46,218 nucleotides of DNA from an uncultured Muribaculaceae bacterium (GTDB taxonomy: Bacteria > Bacteroidota > Bacteroidia > Bacteroidales > Muribaculaceae). The stretch spans positions 1 through 46,218 of the forward strand of contig CAMEPD010000010.1 of assembly GCA_945931475.1 (NCBI GenBank). Direction: 5' to 3'. This document shows, piece by piece, positions 1 through 6,794 of this stretch; the first letter of the stretch is position 1; every line of letters starts with the position of its first letter. The notes below the pieces were generated by a model, which worked only from the letters and a program-made list of their open reading frames with translations, ran no database searches and was not told where the DNA came from. A program made the position numbers and the translations under genes.

Positions 1-5
1 CAACG

Positions 6-91
6 GTCACATAGCCCGCTATGCTCCCTTTTGATTTAATTTATCTCAAAAACCGACCACCGGAACGTTAACATTTGTTATTAAACACCCT
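6..91. repeat. Left copy of a terminal inverted repeat shared with the right end of the window
   Basis: Read rightward, bases 6-75 match the reverse complement of 46144-46218 almost perfectly; the main difference is a 5 bp gap in the A/T-rich part near base 41. The similarity fades through the motif TTAAACACCCTCT (81-93), which corresponds to the GAGGCTGTT motif at the other end. The two copies point outward from the window. This is what is expected if the window lies between two copies of one dispersed element, perhaps the ends of an insertion sequence whose transposase lies outside. No transposase can be read here, so the element type is an inference. Confidence 0.75.
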
Positions 92-526
92 CTAAGAGAA
101 TGGAATTCGCAACAAACAAACCGATATACCGTCAGATAATCGATTACTGCTACGCTCAGGTGCTCACCGGTGCGTGGCAGCCGGGTTCACGGGTGCCGTC
201 GGTGCGCGAATTGGCCGTGCAGATGGCGGTCAACACCCACACGATACTCAAGGCGTACGAGACACTTCAGGCCGACGCGGTGATTGAGCCGCGTCGCGGT
301 ATGGGTTTCTTCCTCTGCGGCGACGCACGCGAGAAGGTAAACGAGGCGCGGCGCCGGGAATTTTTCGCGAGCACCATCCCGATGCTCCGGCAGGAGATGG
401 AGTTACTCGGCATCACCCCGGGGGATTTGTTGAATCATCTTACCTGATAGACCTATTTTGTGTCAGCGTTTTTTCTTGCTCGGGGGAAAATCGATGGGTT
501 TCGACGGATTATAACAGGGTGTTTAA
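81..526. repeat. 11-bp inverted repeat pair enclosing the GntR gene
   Basis: TTAAACACCCT at 81-91 is the exact reverse complement of AGGGTGTTTAA at 516-526. The enclosed 446 bp hold only the GntR gene and about 70 bp of downstream sequence. The motif belongs to the GAGGNTGTTTAA family that recurs near 13.85 kb and at the right end of the window. It may mark a small mobilised cassette or two remnants of the same element; an 11-bp match could also be coincidence. Confidence 0.4.
100..447 (+). CDS. Short GntR-family transcriptional regulator, YtrA type
   Basis: A 115-residue DNA-binding repressor-like protein. Residues about 8-75 form the winged helix-turn-helix of GntR proteins, recognisable in PGSRVPSVRELA followed by VNTHTILKAYETL and the wing at EPRRGMGFF. 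The remaining 40 residues are a short helical tail, which is the YtrA layout; there is no UTRA or FadR ligand domain. YtrA regulators normally sit directly upstream of an ABC transporter ATPase and permease that they control. Here no such gene follows: the next 850 bp lack any credible protein gene. The start ATG lies 9 bp after the left terminal repeat, so its native promoter has probably been replaced by that element. Family is confident; the regulon is unknown. Confidence 0.85.
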   Translation: MEFATNKPIYRQIIDYCYAQVLTGAWQPGSRVPSVRELAVQMAVNTHTILKAYETLQADAVIEPRRGMGFFLCGDAREKVNEARRREFFASTIPMLRQEMELLGITPGDLLNHLT

Positions 527-594
527 AAAGGATCAGCGGATTATTCCGGCGTGACGCCCATCTGTCTACATGCTGTGTGAACCATAACGAGAAA

Positions 595-1058
595 GCAGGA
601 AGAGTCTCACGACTCGTCCTGCCCAAGATACGTAGTAATATTACCAGTCAATATATGTGTAAATAAGCAATGGATATGCTATTGGGGGTTGCAAACGGGA
701 TAGATACCTTGGCCTGATGTACGCCAGGCGGTTTGCGGTCAGTCCGCAAAGAGGGTGCGGAACGTCAGTGCCGTAAACTACGGGTCAAGCCATTCTCAGG
801 CACCGCCAAGCGCCTTATCCAAAACTTGAGCTTTCACTGAACAGACCGCACCCCAAAGAGGGTAAGCCGGTGCGACAGCGCATGTGCTCTTTACGTTGGA
901 TAGTTAAAAATTCGGAGGCGGCAGGTTGACCGGCTCCATTGGCGGATTTTAAGAATTGCATTAAAGAGGCAGCATATAAAAGGATGAAAAGAGAGTGAGG
1001 CTAACTTGCAGCCGCAACATCTACCATTCAGCTTGCATTTAACGGGTAAATATCTTTT
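595..1058 (-). ncRNA. Candidate structured non-coding RNA, read leftward
   Basis: The 448-1302 gap has no plausible protein gene, but it holds several stable hairpins. These are a 12-position stem at 595-622 (one mismatch) whose loop on the minus strand is GTGA, a GNRA tetraloop; a perfect 7-bp stem TTTGCGG/CCGCAAA at 732-750; a 5-bp stem CCGTA/TACGG at 771-783; a 5-bp stem at 712-729; and a long-range 8-bp pairing of GGGTGCGG (753-760) with CCGCACCC (846-853). A strong leftward promoter lies at 1065-1096, predicting a start near 1058. The 595-622 hairpin is followed on the minus strand by TTTCTC and is set as a tentative 3' end. I do not recognise the RNA: it is not tmRNA, RNase P RNA or SRP RNA by their conserved motifs. 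Strand and ends are inferred. Confidence 0.45.
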
Positions 1059-1064
1059 CAAACG

Positions 1065-1096
1065 CAAAGATAACAACAGAAAATAACGGTTCAAAA
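1065..1096 (-). promoter_or_regulatory. Strong Bacteroidetes-type promoter reading leftward
   Basis: On the minus strand TTTTG (1096-1092) is followed by a 19-bp spacer and TATCTTTG (1072-1065), matching the primary sigma consensus of this phylum (TTTG, 19-21 bp, TAnnTTTG). No protein gene lies downstream on that strand, which is the main reason to propose a non-coding transcript through 1058-595. Confidence 0.6.
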
Positions 1097-1238
1097 TTAT
1101 GTTGCCGAATTGTAACATGATAATCTCAATCTTTTATTTCCGAAACGGGCAGTTTATTAACATTTAACAATCAGAGGGTTAAGTAGCAGCCGGGGAAGGA
1201 TGGAAGAAGTAGGGAGGGAGCCGCGAAGCCTTCAGCTA

Positions 1239-1246
1239 TAACTTTG
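1239..1246 (+). promoter_or_regulatory. Possible -7 box for the capsid-like module
   Basis: TAACTTTG fits the TAnnTTTG -7 box and would start a transcript about 50 bp before the first gene of the phage-like module. No convincing -33 TTTG is seen at the right spacing, so support is weak. Confidence 0.25.
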
Positions 1247-1302
1247 CAAGCACAAGACATTGATTTACAAAACAAACTATATATTTTCAGCCTTTTTAAT
1301 TT

Positions 1303-1770
1303 ATGAAAAACAAGCAAAATAATCAAGACAGGGTTGTTGACAATCGTTCTACAGCCGGGCAATTGGCCAAATCTGCGACAGAAATCGCGGCTGAGGCAGC
1401 CGAAATTAAAAATTCCGAAGCCGACACTGAGATTCAGGAAACCACGGCCGACGAAGCAAAGACGCCCGAGCAGCAGAAGCCCGTTTCGACGGCTGCCGGG
1501 AAGGAGTCAAAATCCCGGACAGAAGAGATTACCGGCTGTAACACTAAGGAGGCGGCTGATAAAGAAGCTCTCCGCGAAGAGCCAGACGTCGACGCCTTAG
1601 TGCAAGAGGCCTATCTGCGGGGGCGCAACGAGGCCATAGAGGAGTTGATGCAGCGTCCCGGCATGCTGCAGCCTTTGGCCGGAGCACCGGTACAGACCAC
1701 CCCATTCTCATCGGCCGACAACGAGGTAATGATATTGTCGGACACGCGCCAGAGCATCTGGGAACGCTAA
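1303..1770 (+). CDS. Small acidic, mostly disordered protein; possible scaffold of the capsid-like module
   Basis: A 155-residue protein I cannot place in a family by sequence. Residues 1-100 are rich in Glu, Ala, Lys and Thr and look disordered or loosely helical. Residues about 100-120 (LVQEAYLRGRNEAIEELM) predict one good amphipathic helix, followed by a Pro-rich tail. It opens the rightward six-gene run and lies 130 bp before the major capsid-like gene, the position that scaffold or head-maturation genes often occupy in phages. Small size, high charge and helical content also suit a scaffold, but that role is inferred from context only. The start ATG follows an A/T-rich leader typical of this phylum. 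Confidence 0.5.
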   Translation: MKNKQNNQDRVVDNRSTAGQLAKSATEIAAEAAEIKNSEADTEIQETTADEAKTPEQQKPVSTAAGKESKSRTEEITGCNTKEAADKEALREEPDVDALVQEAYLRGRNEAIEELMQRPGMLQPLAGAPVQTTPFSSADNEVMILSDTRQSIWER

Positions 1771-1900
1771 CATCAATCGCTGCGGTATGTGCCTGAGCAT
1801 CAACAATCAACCATAAAAGAAATACCGAATCAAGCAAATTATCAGCCGGGCACACACCGCGCAGAAAACAACACCATAACACCTTAATTCTTAATCAATT

Positions 1901-3160
1901 ATGAACAGCAACAACATTGTACCCGGCGTAGCCGGCGGCCAGCACGTAGTATCGGAACCCCTCACCACCGCCTCGGCCGCGGCCGCCTCGGGTGGCCTGC
2001 TCACCAACGAGATCGACCGCCGAATCGTAAAAATCCGCCCCATGTCGACACCACTCGACCAGATTTCGCGCTATGGCGGCGCACGTCATTGCGGGGCCAT
2101 GAAGGTGGAATATTACTCGGTCGACACCACGCCGGTGAAACTGAAACTCACCGCCGCCGTCGCCGCCACCGACGAAGAGCACGAAGGCCCGGTAACGGCC
2201 GTGCTGAAGGTAGCCAATCCCTCCATCCTGGCAAAATCGACCACGGTATTAGTGCCAGCGGTGAAGGTCACCTCTACCGTCAACGGCAAGAGCATAAGCC
2301 GTCCGCTGATGCTCTACGTCACCAACAGCGACGCCAACGGTGTGGAAGTGGTGCCCGTCAACAACTTCGACGGCAACGGCGAACCCGTCATGCCGGCAAT
2401 CCCGGCCGGTACTGAGGTGATCCGCATGGGGCGTGCGGCCGCCGAGCTCGACGTCACCACCCCGCAGTTCAGCGCCCTTCCCCACAAAGATTTCAATCTG
2501 TGTCAGATATTCAAGGCCCAGGTCGAGGAATCCACCTTCATGAAGATTGCCAACAAGGAGATAGGCTGGAGCTTCTCCGACCAGGAGGAGGCCGCCATCA
2601 TAGATATGCGCATGGGCATGGAGAAGAATTTCCTTATGGGCGAACGCCGACGCCTGCAGCTGCCCGACGGCTCGGGCGAGATACTCCTCACCGGGGGTAT
2701 CTGGAACCAGACCTACAATGACTTCAAGTATTCGACGCTCAACGAGGAGAAGCTCGTGAGCCTGTGCAAGCAGGCCTTCTCTCACAACGCCGGGTCGTCG
2801 CGCAAGGTGCTCCTGGCGGGTTCCGATCTGATTGAGGCGCTGCACGGCATCAACCACACCCGCGTCATCTCGGAGGAGAAAGCCGTAACCAAGTGGGGTC
2901 TCGACTTCACGGAGATACACTCGAAGTTCGGCACCCTGTATGTGCTGCTCTCTGAGGTGTTCGACGAGGTCGGTATGTCAGGCTGCGGCATGATTATCGA
3001 CCCGGAGTATATCACCAAGTACTGCCATGTACCCTTCCGCGCCGAGAAGCTCGACCTGCGCAGCGCCGGCATCCGCAACACTAACGCGGTGGTACTCACC
3101 GAAGTATCGTGCCTGGTGCTCCGTTATCCGCTGTCGCACGTGCGCATAATCAAGGAGTAA
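1901..3160 (+). CDS. Major capsid-like protein, SU10/DUF5309 type HK97 fold
   Basis: A 419-residue protein resembling the SU10-like (DUF5309) group of HK97-fold phage coat proteins. The middle part has the helical segment EEAAIIDMRMGMEKNFLMG that corresponds to the family's long region ending in a short leader before a Gly-rich loop (LTGGIWNQTY). The C-terminal third has the recurrent pattern FGTLYVLLSEVFDE, a MIIDPEY strand and a closing ETY/receptor-like strand around residues 340-415. There is no signal peptide or membrane segment, so it is cytoplasmic. It lies between a possible scaffold and a connector-like gene. The fold call rests on pattern recognition; a structure comparison against HK97 and SU10 coats would settle it. 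The alternative is an uncharacterised Bacteroidetes protein of similar layout. Confidence 0.65.
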   Translation: MNSNNIVPGVAGGQHVVSEPLTTASAAAASGGLLTNEIDRRIVKIRPMSTPLDQISRYGGARHCGAMKVEYYSVDTTPVKLKLTAAVAATDEEHEGPVTAVLKVANPSILAKSTTVLVPAVKVTSTVNGKSISRPLMLYVTNSDANGVEVVPVNNFDGNGEPVMPAIPAGTEVIRMGRAAAELDVTTPQFSALPHKDFNLCQIFKAQVEESTFMKIANKEIGWSFSDQEEAAIIDMRMGMEKNFLMGERRRLQLPDGSGEILLTGGIWNQTYNDFKYSTLNEEKLVSLCKQAFSHNAGSSRKVLLAGSDLIEALHGINHTRVISEEKAVTKWGLDFTEIHSKFGTLYVLLSEVFDEVGMSGCGMIIDPEYITKYCHVPFRAEKLDLRSAGIRNTNAVVLTEVSCLVLRYPLSHVRIIKE

Positions 3161-3216
3161 TAACATCCATCAGAGGAGGTGTGCCATTCGTGACACATCT
3201 CCCTTATTTAGAGGCT

Positions 3217-3795
3217 ATGATAACACTTACAAAAGATGAAATGCTGCGTAAATGGATGCTCCTGACCCGCAGCGAACCGTTGCTGAAAGGTTGCACCGTA
3301 TCGCGGTCGTATGGCATCGACATCGAGGCGCTGTGTGCCGACGAGATGCGCCTGTGGTACATCAACCTGCTTCGTACGGCCGAGGAAAGGATGGTGCCGG
3401 TCACCGACATCGCGGCGAAGGTTCAACTCACTGTCGACGCGGTCTCGGGGCACCCGGTGGTCACTCTGCCCGTCAACTGCATCAGGGCGCTCAGTGTCAC
3501 TCTCGCCGGGTGGGAACGTCCCGCACCGGTGATCGGTCCCGACACACGCACGGCGCGGATGCAGGTCAACCCGTTCGCCTGCGGAGGTGTGTGCCGCCCG
3601 GTGGCTGTGCTGCGTCCCGGCGGTCGCGAAATCGAACTGTTCTCGGCCCCGACTGACCCCTCCTCAGCCCGAATCGCGTCACTGCAGGCCGTCATGGACC
3701 CCGGCGACGACACCTACACCTTCAGCGAGGACGCCATCGCTACGATAAAAGAGATTTTCCGACAGCCGGCGGCTCAGGCCGGCCTCGAATGGTAA
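3217..3795 (+). CDS. Head-tail connector-like structural protein
   Basis: A 192-residue protein. The chosen ATG at 3217 is better than the upstream in-frame ATG at 3109, which lies inside the capsid-like gene and would add 36 residues without family character; GGAGG-like purines occur 40 bp upstream. Residues 1-60 are helical (LTKDEMLRKWMLLTRSEP and EALCADEMRLWYINLLR), followed by a beta-rich segment and a final helix near EDAIATIKEIFRQ. The helical-beta-helical build, the size and the position between coat and portal suggest a head completion or adaptor protein. I do not recognise a specific family. The gap to the next gene is only 15 bp, so co-transcription is likely. Confidence 0.45.
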   Translation: MITLTKDEMLRKWMLLTRSEPLLKGCTVSRSYGIDIEALCADEMRLWYINLLRTAEERMVPVTDIAAKVQLTVDAVSGHPVVTLPVNCIRALSVTLAGWERPAPVIGPDTRTARMQVNPFACGGVCRPVAVLRPGGREIELFSAPTDPSSARIASLQAVMDPGDDTYTFSEDAIATIKEIFRQPAAQAGLEW

Positions 3796-3810
3796 CAACA
3801 CACTGATATT

Positions 3811-5253
3811 ATGAAAGAGACACAGATACTTGAAGCGGCCCACCGGGCATGGATGCGCATGGACACTCTGCGCAGCCGCCGCACGCGCCAGCGCCGCTAC
3901 ACCTACGGCGACCAGTGGGGCGACCCGGTGCCCGACCGCAAGCGCCGCCGCATGATAACCGAGGGGGAGCGCGTGGCTCAGGACGGGCGTGCTCCACTGA
4001 CCAACAACCTGATACGCCGTCTGGTAAAATCGGTGGTAGGGCGTTTCCGCCAGGAGACCCTCCGGGGAGCCGCCGGAGATGGCACCGACCCCAACGCGGG
4101 CGTCGACCCCGCGGTGCGGCGCCTCAACCGCCTCGACGAACTCGACGCGCGTACCCTCGAGGAGTTCCTCATCTCGGGTATGGCGATACACTACGTCAGC
4201 GCCGAGCGGCGTCCCGGGGGCGCCGGGGTTTGGGTCGACACCGTTTCGCCCGAGCGCTTCTTTGTGAACGCGCTGAGCGACCCGCGCTGCAACGATATGG
4301 AGATAGCCGGGCGACTGCTCGACATGAGCCTGGCCGAGGTGGTGATGCGCTTCTCGCGCGGCGACGGCGCGCGTGCCCGGGAGCTACGCCGGCTCTATTC
4401 GGGCATCGCCGGAGAACCGCCGGCCGAAATCTCCACCGGCTTCGCACCGGCGCCTGCATCGTTCTTCACGGCTCCCGAGGGACGCTGCCGCGTCATCGAG
4501 GTGTGGACGCTCGAGTGCCGCTCGCTGCTGCAGGTCCACGACTACGCCGACGCTACTTACCGGCTTGTGCCCCTGTCCGACGAACCGCTTGTGGCCAAAG
4601 AGGCCACGCGGCGCCGGCGCCGCCATCAGCCGCCGCTTCACACCGCTCCGCTGATGCGCACTGCCTGGCACGGCCGCTTCCTTGCCCCCGACGGCACCCT
4701 CCTGAGCGAGTGCGAATCGCCCTTTCCGGGGGGTGAACCGCCATTCGTGGTGAAATTCTACCCGCTCATCGACGGCGAGGTGCACTCACTTGTGGAGGAT
4801 GTCATCGACCAGCAACGCTACGTCAACCGCCTGATAACGCTGATGGACCACATGATGGGCACCGCCGCCAAGGGTGTCCTCCTCTACCCTATCAGCTGCA
4901 AGCCCCGGGGCATGATGTGGGCCGACATACAGGAGCGCTGGGCCGACCCCGGCGGCATCATCCCCTACAACCATCAGGTCAACGGCGCCATGCCGCAGCA
5001 GATAGTCACCCCGATGACCGACATCGGCGCCCGCGATATGCTGCAGACGCAAATCAAGCTGTTCGAGGATGTATCGGGTGTGGGTCAGGCGCTTATGGGG
5101 AAATCGATAAGCACCGCAGTCGGCGCCGACCGCTACGAAAGCGAGATACGCAACGCCGCGGCCTCGATTTCCGACCTTACGGAGACCTTCCGCGACTTCC
5201 TTGCCACGCGCAATGCCCGAGTGTCGGCGCTCCTGCCGGTAAACAAATTTTAA
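3811..5253 (+). CDS. Phage portal-like protein
   Basis: A 480-residue protein with the general build of a phage portal: a basic N-terminal stretch (RSRRTRQRRYTYGDQWGD), then PLTNNLIRRLVKSVVGRFRQ, which resembles the first clip/wing helices of P22-like portals; a central beta-rich wing with VDTVSPERFFVN; a long helix at VEDVIDQQRYVNRLITLMDHM; and a C-terminal part with LFEDVSGVGQALMGKS followed by a helix, as in the stem and crown of portals. At 480 residues it is shorter than P22 portal but close to many siphovirus portals. It has no signal peptide. GC content is the highest of the module. Portals normally act with a terminase, yet none is present in this window. Family assignment is by pattern only. 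Confidence 0.6.
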   Translation: MKETQILEAAHRAWMRMDTLRSRRTRQRRYTYGDQWGDPVPDRKRRRMITEGERVAQDGRAPLTNNLIRRLVKSVVGRFRQETLRGAAGDGTDPNAGVDPAVRRLNRLDELDARTLEEFLISGMAIHYVSAERRPGGAGVWVDTVSPERFFVNALSDPRCNDMEIAGRLLDMSLAEVVMRFSRGDGARARELRRLYSGIAGEPPAEISTGFAPAPASFFTAPEGRCRVIEVWTLECRSLLQVHDYADATYRLVPLSDEPLVAKEATRRRRRHQPPLHTAPLMRTAWHGRFLAPDGTLLSECESPFPGGEPPFVVKFYPLIDGEVHSLVEDVIDQQRYVNRLITLMDHMMGTAAKGVLLYPISCKPRGMMWADIQERWADPGGIIPYNHQVNGAMPQQIVTPMTDIGARDMLQTQIKLFEDVSGVGQALMGKSISTAVGADRYESEIRNAAASISDLTETFRDFLATRNARVSALLPVNKF

Positions 5254-5288
5254 CAACTACGGGCTGCAAAGTTGCCCGGTGGCGAGCC

Positions 5289-5296
5289 TACCTTTG
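5289..5296 (+). promoter_or_regulatory. Possible internal -7 box TACCTTTG
   Basis: The 154 bp between the portal-like gene and the next gene contain TACCTTTG, matching TAnnTTTG, with a TTG about 14 bp upstream, which is closer than the usual spacing. It could give the last two genes of the module their own transcript. Confidence 0.25.
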
Positions 5297-5407
5297 CAAC
5301 GTCGGCGCCACCCCACCCCAGCGGCACCGGCACCCCCTTCTCCACACTGCCACTCGTTCTCCTCCTCTCTCCAAAAGGTGGAGACCCACATCAACACCTT
5401 TCTCAAT

Positions 5408-5914
5408 ATGCTGTACAATTACGATCAGCGTAATCTCGATTTCCTGGATACCGTGCGCCGCATCAGGCGCCGGTACTGGGAGTCGGGAAAAACGCTCAAC
5501 AACCGGGCCATCGTGGCCGAAGCCCTGCGCCAGCCGGCCCCTCAGTATTATGTTTCACCCTGCCATATATGCCGGCGTCTGGCCGACTACACCGCCGGAC
5601 GTTACCGGCCGCGGTCGCAGCGCGGCATCGAGCTCTTCGAAGAGGTGCTCCGCCGCTACCGGGCCATCCGTCCCGACGGCTGTCCCAAAGGAGCCGCGCA
5701 CTACGGCGGCTTCGACTATGTGGCCATGGAAGGCATACTGCTGTCGCCGGCATCGCGTTTCTTCATCACCGAGGAGTACGCCCTGCGGTTGGTAACCGGG
5801 TCGGCCCGGCGCCGTCAGAAGCCCCGATGGTGGCTGGCCGAATACGGCGCTCCTACAGCCCGTCGGCGCTTAGCCCGCAGCCGCAGCAATCCGGCGGCTC
5901 CCGCGTTTACCTGA
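5408..5914 (+). CDS. Unknown basic protein of the capsid-like module
   Basis: A 168-residue protein I do not recognise. The ATG at 5408 is preferred because the upstream in-frame extension from 5279 is low-complexity Pro/His/Ser sequence; a GTG at 5378 is a possible alternative. Residues 1-40 are helical and charged (DFLDTVRRIRRRYWESGK), then comes PAPQYYVSPCHICRRL with a C-x2-C pair, a second helix (GIELFEEVLRRYRAIRP), and a very Arg-rich tail with RWWLAEYG. The positive charge suggests contact with nucleic acid or with an acidic partner such as the first protein of the module. No signal peptide is seen. Confidence 0.5.
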   Translation: MLYNYDQRNLDFLDTVRRIRRRYWESGKTLNNRAIVAEALRQPAPQYYVSPCHICRRLADYTAGRYRPRSQRGIELFEEVLRRYRAIRPDGCPKGAAHYGGFDYVAMEGILLSPASRFFITEEYALRLVTGSARRRQKPRWWLAEYGAPTARRRLARSRSNPAAPAFT

Positions 5915-5941
5915 AATTTTTTCAACTTTAAACATCAGAAA

Positions 5942-6412
5942 ATGACCATAACTCTCAATCCAAAATCGATTTTCGATGAAATCTTCGCCCTGTCGGCCCT
6001 TCAGGCATTCGATATGCCCGACGTGGAGCGTCCGTCGCTGCTGACGCGCGACCAGATACCGGGGCTGCGCCACCTGCTGCGCATAGCGTTCGCCAACCTT
6101 ATGATTCAGTTCGCCGAGAGCATCAGTTCGTGCCGCTTCGACGACGTCACTCAGAAGGAGCCCTACAACCCCGACTACCCCTTCAACATGACCGTCGAGC
6201 TCAACGGCAGTGTCGGCGAGAACAGCGCCCTGCTCATCAAGGCCAACATGGAACATATCCTGGCGCTGTGCACACTGTCGTTCGTGCACGAATGCTCCAA
6301 CCCCGAAATGGCCCGCGACTACCGCCGTCAGGCCGCCGAAGCCGCCACCCTCCTTGGCGATGAAATCGACCCCGATGTGCCCGCCGGGCGCCTTGCATGC
6401 TGGTATTACTGA
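5942..6412 (+). CDS. Unknown small protein closing the capsid-like module
   Basis: A 156-residue protein of unknown family, 27 bp after the previous gene and thus probably co-transcribed. The N-terminal 60 residues predict helices; the middle FNMTVELNGSVGENSALLIKANMEHILALCTLSFVHE is beta then helix; the C-terminal third is an Ala-rich helix (MARDYRRQAAEAATLLGDE). It has no signal peptide or membrane segment. Size and place would suit a minor head or virion-associated protein, but nothing in the sequence demonstrates that. Confidence 0.5.
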   Translation: MTITLNPKSIFDEIFALSALQAFDMPDVERPSLLTRDQIPGLRHLLRIAFANLMIQFAESISSCRFDDVTQKEPYNPDYPFNMTVELNGSVGENSALLIKANMEHILALCTLSFVHECSNPEMARDYRRQAAEAATLLGDEIDPDVPAGRLACWYY

Positions 6413-6519
6413 GATTATCCGACCCTTATCACCGGTGGCATCGGCTATATTTAAAACAAAAAGCTTACTTGATTCTCAATAACTTGGGCGTTAAAAGCCC
6501 TATATTGGCAGTATATCGC

Positions 6520-6550
6520 TTTGCCGGGCGTGTAATCGGCTGTAATTTTG
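6520..6550 (+). promoter_or_regulatory. Promoter of the GH87-like gene
   Basis: TTTG (6520-6523), a 19-bp spacer and TAATTTTG (6543-6550) match the phylum's promoter consensus. The predicted start near 6557 gives a leader of about 240 nt before the ATG at 6795, unusually long and structured. Confidence 0.6.
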
Positions 6551-6629
6551 CCACCGAACAGAAAGCTAAAAACAAGAAGGTAATAATAACAGGAAAAGTT
6601 AGAACAAATCCAACAGAGTAAAATTTAAG

Positions 6630-6791
6630 TCTGGAATCTACAGTCGGGTGAGAGCAGTGAATGCTCCAGCCCGGCCCCCACGGGGGGATACCGGAAATCC
6701 ATCACAGTTACTTGCACTATCTTCCGAACCGTTTACATTGATTGCCGCGCACAGCTTCGGACCTTACCCAAGGCTTCCGGGCCTTTTTTAT
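6630..6791 (+). promoter_or_regulatory. Structured leader with terminator hairpin just before the GH87-like start codon; possible attenuator
   Basis: A terminator-like hairpin AAGGC (6770-6774) / GCCTT (6781-6785) with a following T tract ends only a few bases before the start codon, inside the leader made from the 6520-6550 promoter. An alternative hairpin, CCTT (6763-6766) with AAGG (6770-6773), uses the same bases and would prevent the terminator. Further upstream are a GAGCA/TGCTC hairpin within a CGGG/CCCG stem (about 6643-6675) and a CCCCC/GGGGG hairpin (about 6677-6688). This arrangement suits transcription attenuation or an unknown riboswitch. A simpler reading is a terminator for the upstream module. 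Confidence 0.45.
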
Positions 6792-6794
6792 GTC

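Noticed and set aside
460-666. Rightward open frame of 68 codons after the GntR gene
   Set aside because: It needs a GTG start, runs through the GNRA-loop hairpin, has no recognisable pattern and lies opposite the proposed leftward RNA.
480-900. Possible tmRNA, because GGGTTTCGACGG near 497 resembles a tmRNA 5' end
   Set aside because: No tag-peptide frame ending in a hydrophobic ALAA-like sequence, no matching acceptor end with CCA and no T-loop were found.
670-900. RNase P RNA, SRP RNA or group II intron fragment
   Set aside because: The conserved cores of RNase P and SRP RNA are missing, and no domain V or reverse transcriptase is present.
3109-3216. N-terminal extension of the connector-like protein
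   Set aside because: It lies mostly inside the capsid-like gene and the spacer and has unrelated composition; the ATG at 3217 gives a normal start.
6648-6794. N-terminal extension of the GH87-like protein
   Set aside because: It would place the signal peptide inside the protein and run through the terminator hairpin.
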